Shown here: positions 1-8,008 of the stretch, one piece after another | How the letters are laid out: each line of letters starts with the position of its first letter | Position numbering within the stretch: position 1 is the first letter of the stretch | NCBI GenBank assembly: GCA_964572685.1 | Contig: CAZNFJ010000021.1 | Coordinates: 1 to 29,471, forward strand | DNA length: 29,471 bases | Source of the DNA: UBA2653 sp964572685 | GTDB taxonomy: Bacteria; Pseudomonadota; Gammaproteobacteria; Legionellales; Legionellaceae | Direction: 5' to 3' | Notes under the pieces: generated by a model | The model's input: only the letters and a program-made list of their open reading frames with translations | Told to the model about the DNA's origin: nothing | Databases searched by the model: none | Program-made: the position numbers and the translations under genes

Positions 1-144
1 GGTTACCTTTAATATGAGTCAACGATTGTTTTTTTCGCTACCTTCGGTGACATTTTATGTGAATCAATTCGTCAACTAAAAATTCAGTATCCAATTCCAT
101 TGGTTTACGATAAACTTGTCATTATTTTTTTTTTGATTTTTCGT

Positions 145-1263
145 ATGAAAATTGTATTCAATGCCTCATGTATTCAGCAACCTTTGACAGGGATTGGTCA
201 TTTCGCCTATCAAAACCTTTTAGAGCTTCAGAAGTTTTTAAATGACGAGATTGTCGCTTTTCAGTTTAGCAATCCCGATAAACCTCAAACCACCCTAGCC
301 AGTAAACCATCCTCTCTCAAAAAATTCTTAATAAAATTACCCATGGTTTATTCCCTGAAACGTTTTTTAACAAACCAAAAATTTAAAAAATTCGTTCAAG
401 ATCAAGGTTGCGATATCTATCTAGAACCCAACTTTATTTCTTACAATACCCATATCCCAAGTATTCCGGTCATTTATGATTTATCCTTCATTCGACTCCC
501 GGAAACCCACCCTAAATTTCGACGAAAAATATTTAAAAAATATTTAAAAAAAACCATTCAATCTGCAAAGGCGATTGTCACCATTTCAGCATTTAGTAAA
601 GCTGAAATCATGGATATTTTTAAAGTTCCTGACGAAAAGATTCATGTGGCTTATTGTGGAGCTTCTCATGAGTTTAAGCCCAGAAGCGCATCAGAGGTTC
701 AAGCAACACTTTCTAAATATCAATTGAATTATCGACAATTTATTTTAGGTATAGGCACATTTGAGCCGAGAAAAAACCTGATTCGCACTTGTGAAGCATA
801 TGCCAATTTATCTGCTTTGCTTCGTCAAACCTACCCCTTGGTTCTTTGTGGTGCCTCCGGATGGGGTGATATTCAATTATCAGATAAAGTTAAAAAGCTT
901 ATTGAAAACCAAGAAATACACGTTTTAAACTATGTCTCTAATCAAGAATTATATGAACTCACTGCTTCTGCTCGTTGTGCTTGCTATGCATCGATTTATG
1001 AAGGATTTGGATTGCCCGTATTGGAAGCCATGCAAAGTGCGACACCTGTCATCACTTCCAATGTAAGCTCCATGCCTGAAGTTGCAGGAGATGCCGGCAT
1101 TCTTGTCAATCCTTATGAGATTTCAGACATCCAACATGGCCTGGAACAATTACTTAGCAATGATAAACTTTGTGAAGAACTCTCTGAAAAAGGGTTAGTG
1201 CAAGCCCAAAAATTCAGCTGGGAAAAAACAGCGAAAATCATTCTTCAGGCTTGCCGAGCTTAA
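145..1263 (+). CDS. GT4-family glycosyltransferase
   Basis: A cytoplasmic retaining glycosyltransferase that probably adds one sugar to the lipid-linked O-unit from a nucleotide-sugar donor. The 372-residue product begins MKIVFNAS, a normal GT4 (GT-B fold) start, and has the central GTFEPRKNL segment and the donor-binding EGFGLPVLEAM motif with the paired glutamates, followed by SSMPEVAGDAG. The reading frame stays open upstream to a TTG at 100 and beyond, but the ATG at 145 aligns with the family start. A run of ten T (125-134) lies between the two candidates and there is no clear Shine-Dalgarno. It is the only gene on the plus strand and converges on the GT2 gene at 1275-2141, with a shared terminator between them. 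Donor and acceptor cannot be read from the sequence. Confidence 0.88.
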   Translation: MKIVFNASCIQQPLTGIGHFAYQNLLELQKFLNDEIVAFQFSNPDKPQTTLASKPSSLKKFLIKLPMVYSLKRFLTNQKFKKFVQDQGCDIYLEPNFISYNTHIPSIPVIYDLSFIRLPETHPKFRRKIFKKYLKKTIQSAKAIVTISAFSKAEIMDIFKVPDEKIHVAYCGASHEFKPRSASEVQATLSKYQLNYRQFILGIGTFEPRKNLIRTCEAYANLSALLRQTYPLVLCGASGWGDIQLSDKVKKLIENQEIHVLNYVSNQELYELTASARCACYASIYEGFGLPVLEAMQSATPVITSNVSSMPEVAGDAGILVNPYEISDIQHGLEQLLSNDKLCEELSEKGLVQAQKFSWEKTAKIILQACRA

Positions 1264-1288
1264 AAAATGGCCACTTATGCCATTTTTT
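1262..1288. terminator. Bidirectional rho-independent terminator
   Basis: A perfect 10-bp stem (AAAAAATGGC / GCCATTTTTT) with a 7-base loop lies exactly between two convergent genes. It gives a T-tract on both strands, so it can end the plus-strand GT4 transcript and the long minus-strand transcript. It overlaps the stop codon of the plus-strand gene and the last codons of the minus-strand gene. Confidence 0.8.
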
Positions 1289-2141
1289 GCCTTCCCCACC
1301 ATTTTTGAATCGTCAATTTAACATCTTGATGAATCGCTTTATTCCAATGATAACTGGCCCAAAGCGACAGTACGGTCAAATTCAATTTAAACCAACGAGG
1401 ATATTGCTGTTGGTTAATTTTATTTTCCAACAACACATGTGCATAATTAAAAAGCCATCTCGTTGGAACCATCCCAAATTTTTCTTTCATCATATCATTG
1501 ATTTCATAATGTACTTTTTTGCGAGCACCCATGGTTTTTGTATCTAGATAAAAACGAGAACCAGCTATTTTTTCTTTGATTAAAGCAAAATTCACGCCTT
1601 TTTGTCCCAATCTTAGCCAATACTCATAATCCATACAGTAATTGAGATCTTCACGAAGAAGTCCATACTCTTGAAAAACTTTTTTTCTAAAAAAGACCGA
1701 TGGCTGACAAATAAAACAAATATCTTTTAATCTCTCAAAATTCCAGCTCTCCGTTGGATACTCTTCAAAAGCTTTATCATCTAAACCAATATGATCGGCT
1801 AAACCATAAACGATATCAACCTCAGGATGCTCTTCAAAAAAATCTATGACTTTTTGAAAAGCACCTGGATAATACACATCATCAGAATTCAACCAACCAA
1901 TAATATCCCCAGAACTCGCCAAAATACCTTTATTAACTGCATCTGCTTGTCCATTGTCTTTTTCTGAAACCCATTGTAAAGAAGACTGATATTTTTTTAA
2001 AACTTGAACAGTTTCATCCGTACTACCACCATCAAATATCAGATACTCTAAATCAGGATATTGTTGATTCAATACACTTTGTATGGTTCTTTCAATAAAA
2101 GGTCCTTGCTGATAAGATGGGGTGATAATGCTTAATTTCAT
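1275..2141 (-). CDS. GT2-family glycosyltransferase (WcaA/SpsA-like)
   Basis: An inverting GT-A glycosyltransferase expected to extend the O-unit on the cytoplasmic face. The 288-residue protein starts MKLSIITPSYQQG and carries the GT2 nucleotide-binding signature DGGSTDE (residues about 37-43), the KDNGQADAVNKG segment (about 61-72) and the metal-binding WLNSDD motif (about 83-88). No membrane segment is evident. The ATG start at 2141 overlaps the stop of the upstream GT4 gene (ATGA-type overlap), so the two are translationally coupled. It is the last gene of the lhgO transcription unit and ends inside the shared terminator. The sugar transferred is unknown. Confidence 0.9.
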   Translation of the reverse strand: MKLSIITPSYQQGPFIERTIQSVLNQQYPDLEYLIFDGGSTDETVQVLKKYQSSLQWVSEKDNGQADAVNKGILASSGDIIGWLNSDDVYYPGAFQKVIDFFEEHPEVDIVYGLADHIGLDDKAFEEYPTESWNFERLKDICFICQPSVFFRKKVFQEYGLLREDLNYCMDYEYWLRLGQKGVNFALIKEKIAGSRFYLDTKTMGARKKVHYEINDMMKEKFGMVPTRWLFNYAHVLLENKINQQQYPRWFKLNLTVLSLWASYHWNKAIHQDVKLTIQKWWGRQKMA

Positions 2142-3370
2142 GCTGTTTCCTTAATAAGCTGTTTGAATAACTCTAAATACTCATAAGCCATCCTTTCAAC
2201 ATTAGAAAATTGATGCGCTTGTTGATAACCTTTTTCTATCATGGATGTGCGTAAAGATGTGTCACGTAACATCGATAGAAAAGCATTGACTATACTGTCT
2301 AGGTCTTTGGGATCAAACAATAAAGCAGCACTTCCTGCCACTTCTGGTAAGGAGGTCGTATTGCTCGATAATACAGGTACACCCAAAGCCATGGCCTCAA
2401 CCACAGGCATTCCAAATCCCTCATAAAGTGATGGAAACACTAATGCCAGACTATTTTTCATCAAGAGGGCCAATTCATCATTCGAAACATAATCTAAAAA
2501 CAAAATCGATGATTCCAAATTTTTTCTATAGACAACTTCTTTTAAAAAACCTTGACGTTCGCAAGGCGCACCAGTCAGCACTAATTTAAAATCTTCATCA
2601 ACTTTTTCTAAAAACAACTGAAAAGCCAATATCAGCATCTCATGATTTTTATGTTTCCAGAAATTAGCTGGATAAATAAAATATTTTTGAGATTGTAAAT
2701 GATATTTTTTAAAAATATTGTCCGACATCAAACAATTATCAAGTCGTTGACTCAAACAAATGGGTATTGTTTTAATTTTTTCTTCAGAAATATTTTGTGT
2801 TTCTAGGGTACGTTTTCTAGAATACTCTGATATCGCCACAAGCGCTGTTGATTTTTGACAGGCATGCTGCATAGTGTATTTTCTATTTAATAAATCCTCA
2901 AACTCAAAAAAACTTGGGTAGGTGAGATACTGTAAATCATAAATAATGGCAACTGTTGGGATATTTTTTTGATGGAAAACCGGTTCTGTAAAAGGGCAAA
3001 ATAATAAATCAAATTGCAATTGATGAGGGAGTTTAACTTTATAAAAACACCTTGAATTTAGTATAGCCAAAAATACTCTATAAAGATAATTGGATATATA
3101 CGAGCGCTTTCTTAATATTGATAATATCGCTCTCCCCACTTTAAAGGGAAATTGAAAAGGGATCGAATCCATGACAAAAGAATGAACATTCGGATGTTTT
3201 AAGATAGAAAGTTCCTGTTCTACCCCCGACCGCACACAAAAATACCATTCATATTCATCTGTTAAATCAATCATAGACTTTAGTAAATCCATGATCATCA
3301 GTTTTGCGCCACCATTTAAACCACCTGGTAATACAGGCAATAAATCAACTAAAATAATTTTTCTTTGCAT
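2138..3370 (-). CDS. GT4-family glycosyltransferase, paralogue of the gene at 25444-26682
   Basis: A GT-B retaining glycosyltransferase of 410 residues. The N-terminus reads LVDLLPVLPGGLNGGAK, where the glycine-rich stretch is the acceptor-side loop of GT4 enzymes. The C-terminal half has YEGFGMPVVEAM and SLPEVAGSAAL. Several blocks (LFCPF, HQKN-PTV-IIYDLQY, PANFWKHKNHE, LVLTGAPCERQ) match the 412-residue enzyme at 25444-26682 closely, so the two are paralogues and may use the same donor on different acceptors. It overlaps the upstream methyltransferase gene by 22 bases and the downstream GT2 gene by 4, typical of coupled translation. Donor sugar unknown; mannose is reasonable given manC nearby, but that is inference. 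Confidence 0.9.
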   Translation of the reverse strand: MQRKIILVDLLPVLPGGLNGGAKLMIMDLLKSMIDLTDEYEWYFCVRSGVEQELSILKHPNVHSFVMDSIPFQFPFKVGRAILSILRKRSYISNYLYRVFLAILNSRCFYKVKLPHQLQFDLLFCPFTEPVFHQKNIPTVAIIYDLQYLTYPSFFEFEDLLNRKYTMQHACQKSTALVAISEYSRKRTLETQNISEEKIKTIPICLSQRLDNCLMSDNIFKKYHLQSQKYFIYPANFWKHKNHEMLILAFQLFLEKVDEDFKLVLTGAPCERQGFLKEVVYRKNLESSILFLDYVSNDELALLMKNSLALVFPSLYEGFGMPVVEAMALGVPVLSSNTTSLPEVAGSAALLFDPKDLDSIVNAFLSMLRDTSLRTSMIEKGYQQAHQFSNVERMAYEYLELFKQLIKETA

Positions 3371-4347
3371 TTTCTAACATGCGCTCTTAATTTGTGAACC
3401 AAACCATTATCTGAAGAAGGAATCATCTGTGTTTTCAAAGCATAATAATGATTGGCAAAATTTTGTTCTCGTTCACGTAAATCTAACATGGCCTGAATCA
3501 TGCGTGTCGTCATATTTGATTGTAAACATTGCTCAATTTCTTCCGCAGAATTTTTCTTTAATGGAACACGACTGGCAATTAAAAACATATCATAATGTGA
3601 AAAAATCGCCGGTAAAAACTCTATATAATGAAAATCCAATGATTGAAATAACTTTTGTATGCTCTCTTGGCTAAACAAATACAAATGCTCATGAGGAATC
3701 ATCATTTGTTCAAAGGGATGCGCCTTATTTAATATTTGTTGAGGATTAAGATGAGAGGGGAAACATGGTAATTGAATGAGCAATTGCCCTTCATCTGTTA
3801 AATATTGCAGACATTTTTTTAAAGTTTCCACAGGTTGACTTAAATGTTCAACAACATCCATCATCACCATCATATCAAATTTGACATCACCCAAATTCGC
3901 AGTTTCGATAGGACCTTGATATAAAACGGCATCAAAGGTTTTTTTAGCATAATCAATGACCCAAGGACTCATCTCCATACCAAAAGCGGTAAAACCCATA
4001 TGTTGTAATAATCCAACAAAGCTACCATGCGCACATCCAATTTCCAATATTTTGGCTGGTGGCAATTGATATTGCAGCAGATATTTTAACCAATGCAAAT
4101 TACGTTCACTCAAATCATTTCTTGAGCGAATATGAATATCAGGAAATTCTAAACTTCCCTCTAACCAATAATTTTTACCATAAAAATCATTCTCATCATC
4201 TTTTACAGTTTCTAAAGACTGTAAATCTTCAAATTTAGACACCAGTGTTTGACAAGAACGGCACACGAAATAATCTTGAGAGAAGTCATCAAGAATTTGA
4301 TTTTCACACCAACAAACTTTCATTTTTTTCATAGACCTTACTTTCAT
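3349..4347 (-). CDS. SAM-dependent methyltransferase with N-terminal zinc ribbon
   Basis: A class I methyltransferase (Methyltransf_23-like) of 332 residues that probably methylates a sugar hydroxyl or the growing glycan. The N-terminus holds a four-cysteine zinc ribbon (C12, C14, C29, C32). The SAM-binding motif I is ILEIGCAHGSF (about 100-110), followed by MMDVVEHL (post-I/motif II region). The C-terminal about 100 residues look helical without a known motif. The zinc ribbon recalls sugar C-methyltransferases of the TylC3 type, but those run to about 400 residues with an extra C-terminal domain, so O-methylation is equally possible. Three in-frame ATGs (4347, 4332, 4323) could start it; none has a strong Shine-Dalgarno, and all overlap lhgO (20 to 44 bases). 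It also overlaps the next gene by 22 bases. Confidence 0.82.
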   Translation of the reverse strand: MKVRSMKKMKVCWCENQILDDFSQDYFVCRSCQTLVSKFEDLQSLETVKDDENDFYGKNYWLEGSLEFPDIHIRSRNDLSERNLHWLKYLLQYQLPPAKILEIGCAHGSFVGLLQHMGFTAFGMEMSPWVIDYAKKTFDAVLYQGPIETANLGDVKFDMMVMMDVVEHLSQPVETLKKCLQYLTDEGQLLIQLPCFPSHLNPQQILNKAHPFEQMMIPHEHLYLFSQESIQKLFQSLDFHYIEFLPAIFSHYDMFLIASRVPLKKNSAEEIEQCLQSNMTTRMIQAMLDLREREQNFANHYYALKTQMIPSSDNGLVHKLRAHVRKCKEKLF

Positions 4348-5536
4348 TAAGAATCATCTCTGCAAATGCAAAAGAACTAGTAAATGCTGGAGAAATTGCA
4401 TTCAAAATATGAATAGATGAATCAGTTTTTTCAAAAATATAATCCATCTCCAACGACATATTTTTTTTATTCATTAATTGCGGCCTAATTCCGGCTTTTG
4501 TACTTGGCACTAAATCATCAATTTTTAAAGAAGGCACTAACTTTTTAGCATTTTTAAAAAAGACTTGTTTGCTATATTTCATAATTTCAGATTGAGCAAG
4601 CATTCGAAAATTATTTTGATTACTCCACAATAATTTCATCAATTGAAATAGCAACTCTGATGTTTCGTGAAGTTTTATACCTTGAAGTCGACGGTAATTC
4701 TCACGTCCAAATACAGGAATAGCTGTAGGACCAACATAGACATCACCTGATATTGAGCGTGTAAAATGAACACCTAGAAATGGCGTGGAAATATCAGGAA
4801 CAGGGTAGATATTTGAACGAATTTGAGGTGCTATTTCATGAGATAATTTATAATAAATTCCTTTGAATGGAAGAAGCGTATAATCATTTGCCAATCCCTC
4901 CATTTTAGCTATTTGATCAGCATATGCACCTGCACAATTAAATAAAAAATGATAATAAAAATGACCTTTGGTTGTAATTAACTTTCTATTTTGAATATTC
5001 AAAATACAACATTGATGTATGAATTGCACACCTTTTTCAATGAGTTGCTTTTTTAGTGCCACTAAAACTGCTTTATTATCAATAACTGATGTTTGTGGGC
5101 AATAAATCGCTTTTTCGACCGGTCGAGCATAAGGTTCTAATTTTAATAATTCCTTTTCATTAATCCAATATGCTTCAACACCATTTTTTTGAGCATTATT
5201 CATTAATGAGTCCAAAGTACTTACTTGCTGTTCCGATGAAGGCACAATCACCTTGCCTCCATTAAAAAGAGGAACCGCATTAGCTTTAGCAAAAGACTTC
5301 ATCATCTCTGAGCCCTTGGCACAAACTTTGGCTTTTAGGCTATCTTCTCGATAATAGATACCGCAATGCAATACGCCACTATTTCTACCACTGGCATGAA
5401 TACCAATATCAGACTCTTTTTCAAATATAGCAATCTTTAAGGATGAATCTCGTTGAGTTAACTCATAAGCTACACTCATCCCAACAATTCCTGCTCCAAT
5501 AATAGCAATATCAAAGTTTCTATTTAATTTATCCAT
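4304..5536 (-). CDS. lhgO: LhgO-type FAD-dependent L-2-hydroxyglutarate oxidase/dehydrogenase
   Basis: A flavoprotein of the DAO fold that in known members oxidises L-2-hydroxyglutarate to 2-oxoglutarate, passing electrons to oxygen or the quinone pool. The 410-residue product has the dinucleotide motif GAGIVG (14-19), the family signature HASGRNSGVLHCGIYY (47-62), HFTRSISGDVYVGPTA in the middle, and near the C-terminus STKAGIRPQL and SPAFTSSFAFAE, all characteristic of LhgO. It opens a separate transcription unit, with a terminator of the preceding operon and a candidate promoter upstream, and is followed by methyltransferase and glycosyltransferase genes. Why it sits in a polysaccharide locus is unclear: it could be metabolite repair, or it could oxidise a related alpha-hydroxy acid or sugar acid. 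Confidence 0.85.
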   Translation of the reverse strand: MDKLNRNFDIAIIGAGIVGMSVAYELTQRDSSLKIAIFEKESDIGIHASGRNSGVLHCGIYYREDSLKAKVCAKGSEMMKSFAKANAVPLFNGGKVIVPSSEQQVSTLDSLMNNAQKNGVEAYWINEKELLKLEPYARPVEKAIYCPQTSVIDNKAVLVALKKQLIEKGVQFIHQCCILNIQNRKLITTKGHFYYHFLFNCAGAYADQIAKMEGLANDYTLLPFKGIYYKLSHEIAPQIRSNIYPVPDISTPFLGVHFTRSISGDVYVGPTAIPVFGRENYRRLQGIKLHETSELLFQLMKLLWSNQNNFRMLAQSEIMKYSKQVFFKNAKKLVPSLKIDDLVPSTKAGIRPQLMNKKNMSLEMDYIFEKTDSSIHILNAISPAFTSSFAFAEMILNESKVYEKNESLLV

Positions 5537-5580
5537 CTCGTTCTAGTGGTTGATTTATTTTTACACAAACATGATATCTA

Positions 5581-5603
5581 ACCGTATAAGAAAAATTTAC
5601 GGT
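5581..5603. promoter_or_regulatory. Inverted repeat over the lhgO promoter, possible operator
   Basis: ACCGTA and TACGGT form a perfect 6-bp inverted repeat separated by 11 bases. It overlaps the proposed -10 element and spacer of the lhgO promoter, where a repressor would be expected to bind. Short inverted repeats occur by chance in AT-rich DNA, so this is only a candidate. Confidence 0.25.
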
Positions 5604-5614
5604 AAAATAGTCAA
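5586..5614 (-). promoter_or_regulatory. Candidate sigma-70 promoter for the lhgO unit
   Basis: On the minus strand a -35 TTGACT (5614-5609) is followed after 17 bases by TCTTAT (5591-5586), matching consensus at 5/6 and 4/6 positions. It lies between the terminator of the upstream operon and the lhgO start, leaving a leader of about 40 bases. The position after a terminator is the main argument for a new promoter here. Confidence 0.45.
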
Positions 5615-5660
5615 GCATCCTTAATCTTGCATAATCAAATTTATAAACAATTATAATTAA

Positions 5661-5704
5661 TATAAAAAATGATACCCTAGTTATTTATAAACTAAGGTAT
5701 CATT
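5661..5704 (-). terminator. Rho-independent terminator of the heptose operon
   Basis: Positions 5668-5682 pair with 5690-5704 (AATGATACC and TAGTT against AACTA and GGTATCATT) with one C/A mismatch and a 7-base loop. On the minus strand the stem is followed by a T-run (ATTTTTTATA). It sits just after the stop of the extended SDR gene (5719), so it ends the long minus-strand operon and separates it from lhgO. Confidence 0.8.
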
Positions 5705-5718
5705 ATGTTAATCAATAA

Positions 5719-6657
5719 TTAAACATTACTGTAGGATGAATTCTTAATCATCGTATACCCTTTGATCAATTCAGCGATTCCAGCATCAATCGATACAGAC
5801 GGTTTAAACCCTGTCTTTTCCAATTTTTCATTTGAAACAATATAATTTCTTTGATCAGGATCTTGTCCAACAGGCGCATCAATAACAACAAATTGAGGAA
5901 TTTGTTGTTGAATGCGTTCACATAATTCACGCTTAGATAAATTTGCTTCTGTTAAACCGACATTAAAAATATTATTTTTCATGGTTTCAAAATTTAAAAT
6001 TCCGTGCTGAAAAGCTCTAGCAACATCTCTAACATGAATATAATTTCTTTTAAAATTACTTTCGAATAAAACAATAAATCTGTCATGTACTGCGCGATAG
6101 GTAAAATCATTTACCAATAAATCAATTCGCATTCTTGGCGACATACCAAATACAGTCGCTAAACGAAAACTAATTGCATTTCCATGTGCCATAAGTTCTT
6201 CTTCAACTTTTACTTTTTCTTTTGCATATAACGACATAGGATACAAAGGAGATTCTTCTGTACAATAGTTATGTTCATCTCCTGAACCATAAGCACTATT
6301 AGTAGTTGGCATAATAATACGCTGTTCTTTAGATAATAAAGACAACATCATACTGATAGCCTGATGGTTAATTGTAGTTGCGCCAATAGGATCTTGATTA
6401 CATAATGGCGCACCAACTAATGCTGCCAAAGGAATAACAATATCAGCATCTTTCAAAACATTTTGCATTACTTCTTTAACACGAATATCAGCTTTAATAA
6501 TATTAAAATTTGGATGATAACAAACATGTTGCAAACTGGTTTGTTTGTATAAAAAATTATCTACAACAGTTACTTTATGTCCTGCATTTAATAATTCAGG
6601 TACCAAAATAGATCCTATATATCCCGCCCCACCCGTCACCACAATATGATAATTCAT
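5719..6657 (-). CDS. Extended SDR, NAD-dependent sugar epimerase/dehydratase/reductase
   Basis: A cytosolic nucleotide-sugar-modifying enzyme of 312 residues. The Rossmann motif TGGAGYIGS lies at 8-16, the serine of the SDR triad in the TTNSAYG segment (about 118-124), and the catalytic pair Tyr144/Lys148 in SLYAKEK. Its exact reaction is not readable: it lacks the hallmarks of GalE, RmlB or Gmd. As last gene after gmhA, hddC, the ColD-like enzyme and the split transketolase, it is a candidate for the final keto-reduction or epimerisation of the unusual sugar made by that block. The ATG at 6657 has a good Shine-Dalgarno (AAGGA, 8 bases upstream). A spacing of 11 bases to gmhA and a terminator just after it mark it as the operon's end. 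Confidence 0.88.
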   Translation of the reverse strand: MNYHIVVTGGAGYIGSILVPELLNAGHKVTVVDNFLYKQTSLQHVCYHPNFNIIKADIRVKEVMQNVLKDADIVIPLAALVGAPLCNQDPIGATTINHQAISMMLSLLSKEQRIIMPTTNSAYGSGDEHNYCTEESPLYPMSLYAKEKVKVEEELMAHGNAISFRLATVFGMSPRMRIDLLVNDFTYRAVHDRFIVLFESNFKRNYIHVRDVARAFQHGILNFETMKNNIFNVGLTEANLSKRELCERIQQQIPQFVVIDAPVGQDPDQRNYIVSNEKLEKTGFKPSVSIDAGIAELIKGYTMIKNSSYSNV

Positions 6658-6668
6658 CTTTTTTATCC

Positions 6669-7292
6669 TTATTCAACTAAATTAATACTTTCATGAAAAG
6701 TCACTTCTTGTTTATCAAAAAGTGCTGCCTCCACCGCCTCACATAAAGTGTGATAAATAATAATATGCATTTCTTGGATGGTGCTCGTGTATTTTCCTGG
6801 AACAATCAAACAATAATCAGCTAAATCTCTGACCTTACCACCCTGATAACCGGTTAAAACAATACTTGGTATATTTTTTCTTTTACAGGTCACGAGAGCT
6901 TCAATAATATTTAATGAGTTTCCTGACGTAGTAATTCCTAAAAATATATCATGACACCCAGCTTTAGCATCTAATTGTCTAGAAAAAATTTTTTCATACC
7001 CATAATCATTACCTATTGCTGTTAAGATAGAACTATCAACAGTTAAAGCTTCTGCAGGTAAAGGAGATCTATCACGAGCTAACTTACTGACAAATTCAGC
7101 TGCAAGATGTTGAGCATCGGCAGCTGAACCACCATTGCCAGCAATATATAGCCGCCCACCCTTTCGATATTGATCCACAATCAAGTGACAAATATCTTGT
7201 AGCATCTCAGAAAAATATTTACTATCTAAAAGGATATTAGCTGCCTCAATTGAATTCATTAAATTTCGATTTAAAAGTCCTTTTAAAAACAT
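6669..7292 (-). CDS. gmhA: Sedoheptulose-7-phosphate isomerase
   Basis: Converts sedoheptulose 7-phosphate to D-glycero-D-manno-heptose 7-phosphate, the first committed step to heptose. The 207-residue SIS-domain protein shows AGNGGSAADAQHLAAEF (51-67) with zinc ligands His62 and Glu66, the phosphate-binding TTSGNS loop (121-126), and TIQEMHIIIYH (171-181) giving Gln173 and His181, one residue offset from the E. coli enzyme. The start at 7292 has AGGAG 10 bases upstream; an in-frame ATG 11 codons later is less well placed. The gene lies 21 bases after hddC; with hddA, gmhB and hddC it completes the GDP-heptose pathway. Confidence 0.95.
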   Translation of the reverse strand: MFLKGLLNRNLMNSIEAANILLDSKYFSEMLQDICHLIVDQYRKGGRLYIAGNGGSAADAQHLAAEFVSKLARDRSPLPAEALTVDSSILTAIGNDYGYEKIFSRQLDAKAGCHDIFLGITTSGNSLNIIEALVTCKRKNIPSIVLTGYQGGKVRDLADYCLIVPGKYTSTIQEMHIIIYHTLCEAVEAALFDKQEVTFHESINLVE

Positions 7293-7313
7293 CTATGTTT
7301 TACTCCTAAAAAA

Positions 7314-8006
7314 TTATAATTTCCATAATTTAAACTTTTGATAATCTTCTGGAATACCAATGTCAATGAATCGAGACTGAAAAGATTTCGCCTTAAAACC
7401 AAATTGTTTATTTAGTTCACCAAAAATTTCGTTCTCTAGGGAAATTTTATGCAATGGTTTTTGAGCATATTGCTCAAAAATAGACGGTTTAATTAAATAA
7501 ACCCCCCCATTAACAAAAAAAGGAAATTCACTCATATTAATATAATTTAAATCTACCAACCCATTTTCGTGAACAGATATAGGCATATAACGTTGATTAT
7601 CATCAGATTCAAAAACAGAAAATACAATATCTGCTTTAATTTGCTGTAAGCTTTTCAAATCAACTTCAAAATAAGTATCTCCATTTAATAATAAAATTCT
7701 ATTTTGAGTATCTATCTTACTTAGAGCATTGAGCAGACCTCCTCCAGTTCCTAAAGGCTGGCTCTCATGAGAATAAATAATTTCAGCATCTAAAAATTGA
7801 TTTCCAAAATACTGAATAATTTTTTCACTTAAATAGCCGGTTGATAACACAAATCTTCGAATACCTTGCTGGTACCAATAAGTCATTAAATAATGCAAAA
7901 AAGGTTTATTACCAACGGGCGCCATGGGTTTAGGAACATCAGATACAACACTTCTAAGTCGTGTACCTAAGCCTCCAGCAAGAATTATTGCTGTATCAAC
8001 CTTCAT
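7314..8006 (-). CDS. hddC: D-glycero-alpha-D-manno-heptose 1-phosphate guanylyltransferase
   Basis: Transfers GMP from GTP to heptose 1-phosphate, giving GDP-D-glycero-alpha-D-manno-heptose. The 230-residue nucleotidyltransferase has GGLGTRLR (11-18) and the lysine motif DVPKPM (23-28), then LLLNGDTYFEVD with the metal-binding Asp, and FVNGGVYL. The family includes RmlA-like and ManC-like proteins, so the specific call rests on its length and on gmhA, hddA and gmhB in the same operon. Only two bases separate it from the ColD-like gene upstream, so the heptose genes and that enzyme are co-expressed. Confidence 0.88.
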   Translation of the reverse strand: MKVDTAIILAGGLGTRLRSVVSDVPKPMAPVGNKPFLHYLMTYWYQQGIRRFVLSTGYLSEKIIQYFGNQFLDAEIIYSHESQPLGTGGGLLNALSKIDTQNRILLLNGDTYFEVDLKSLQQIKADIVFSVFESDDNQRYMPISVHENGLVDLNYINMSEFPFFVNGGVYLIKPSIFEQYAQKPLHKISLENEIFGELNKQFGFKAKSFQSRFIDIGIPEDYQKFKLWKL

Positions 8007-8008
8007 CT

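Noticed and set aside
1251..1547. Plus-strand open frame opposite the GT2 gene
   Set aside because: It lies antisense to a well-supported glycosyltransferase, has no recognisable motif and no ribosome binding site of note.
3349..4347. Coxiella-type virenose synthesis via this methyltransferase
   Set aside because: The protein is shorter than TylC3-type sugar C-methyltransferases and no dTDP-sugar genes are present, so the idea is not supported, though not excluded.
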